Assembly (NCBI GenBank): GCA_035604635.1
Contig: DATNIC010000137.1
Location: forward strand, 1-5,966
Source: DATNIC01 sp035604635
GTDB lineage: Bacteria > Vulcanimicrobiota > Vulcanimicrobiia > Vulcanimicrobiales > Vulcanimicrobiaceae
Length of the DNA: 5,966 nt
Direction: 5' to 3'
Below the pieces are notes generated by a model. That model did no database searches, had not been told where the DNA came from, and saw only the letters and a list, made by a program, of their open reading frames with translations. This document shows positions 5,646-5,966 of the stretch, in pieces; within the stretch, counting starts at the first letter, position 1, and every line of letters starts with the position of its first letter. Both the position numbers and the translations under genes were made by a program.

Positions 5646-5966
5646 CAACGAGCGCTTAACGCTCATTGCCGTCGCGATCGGCGATCCCTCGGGCGTCGGC
5701 GCGGAGATTACCGTCAAGTCATTGCAGACGCGGGAACCGCAGCAGCGAAGCCGCGTCATGCTGATCGGGAACCTAGACGCAATCGAACATGCTGCGGGCT
5801 ACTCCGGCTGCGACCTGCAATTCGTCACGGTCGCGAATCCAAGCGAAGCGCGCGAAGTGCGCGACGGCATCATCCCGGTATTCGATGACAAGGCCGTCAC
5901 GATGGCCGACTACACGATCGGAAAACCGAGTGCGGCGGCGGGTCGCGCGACGTACGGCTGGATTGG
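5629..5966 (+). CDS. pdxA: PdxA-family 4-phospho-hydroxyacid dehydrogenase (3' truncated by window)
   Basis: The N-terminal 112 residues are present and the frame runs off the window. The segment AVAIGDPSGVGAEITVKSL (residues 14-32) matches the family opening T.GDPAGIGPEI, with Ser21, Val23 and Ala25 replacing Ala, Ile and Pro. VMLIGN follows at about 44-49, and GKPSAAAGRATYGWI at 98-112 matches the GxxSxxxGRAA region. Family members oxidise and decarboxylate 4-phosphohydroxy-L-threonine with NAD in vitamin B6 synthesis (PdxA), or 4-phospho-D-threonate/erythronate in sugar-acid catabolism (PdxA2); TphB-type diol dehydrogenases are also related. The metal-binding histidines lie beyond the window, so the branch cannot be decided; the symbol denotes the family only. 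ATG 5629 has GAGGGG with 7-base spacing, inside the DUF2252 gene. Confidence 0.85.
   Translation, partial: MRSQADNERLTLIAVAIGDPSGVGAEITVKSLQTREPQQRSRVMLIGNLDAIEHAAGYSGCDLQFVTVANPSEAREVRDGIIPVFDDKAVTMADYTIGKPSAAAGRATYGWI

Overview
The window is GC-rich bacterial DNA, roughly 60% or more GC by eye, with a strong preference for G or C at third codon positions. Genes are packed tightly on both strands, and there are GTG and possibly TTG starts. I found no rRNA, tRNA, CRISPR array or insertion sequence. The host cannot be fixed from the sequence. The style of the small secreted protein (3886-4272), together with a DUF2252 gene, reminds me of uncultured soil-type bacteria such as Candidatus Eremiobacterota, but this is recall and only tentative.

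Region 1 (1-3148, + strand) is part of an ABC importer operon of the nitrate/sulfonate/taurine/thiamine-precursor type (SsuABC/TauABC/NMT1-like). It holds the end of one substrate-binding protein, a complete second substrate-binding protein about 58% identical to it (hand count), and two different permeases. Each permease GTG start overlaps the preceding stop by four bases. The ATPase is not in the window and probably lies upstream. The substrate is unknown.

Region 2 (3154-4272, - strand) holds two genes that meet the importer operon tail to tail. Transcribed first is a small exported protein with a clear signal peptide and two cysteines. It is followed by a cyclase-family (kynurenine-formamidase-like) protein that keeps the N-terminal metal motif but appears to lack the C-terminal His and Glu ligands.

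Region 3 (4308-5966, + strand) is divergent from region 2. It holds a full-length DUF2252 protein overlapped by 17 bases by the start of a PdxA-family dehydrogenase, which runs off the window and keeps 112 residues. The 35-80 bases between the divergent genes carry two ribosome binding sites and a 15-base inverted repeat that may be an operator.

The importer, the hydrolase-like protein and the PdxA-family dehydrogenase would fit uptake and catabolism of a small organic acid or amide, but nothing in the window proves that they act together. The strongest leads are the duplicated binding proteins, the ligand-poor cyclase, the kinase-like motifs in reversed order in the DUF2252 protein, and the tight coupling of DUF2252 with PdxA.
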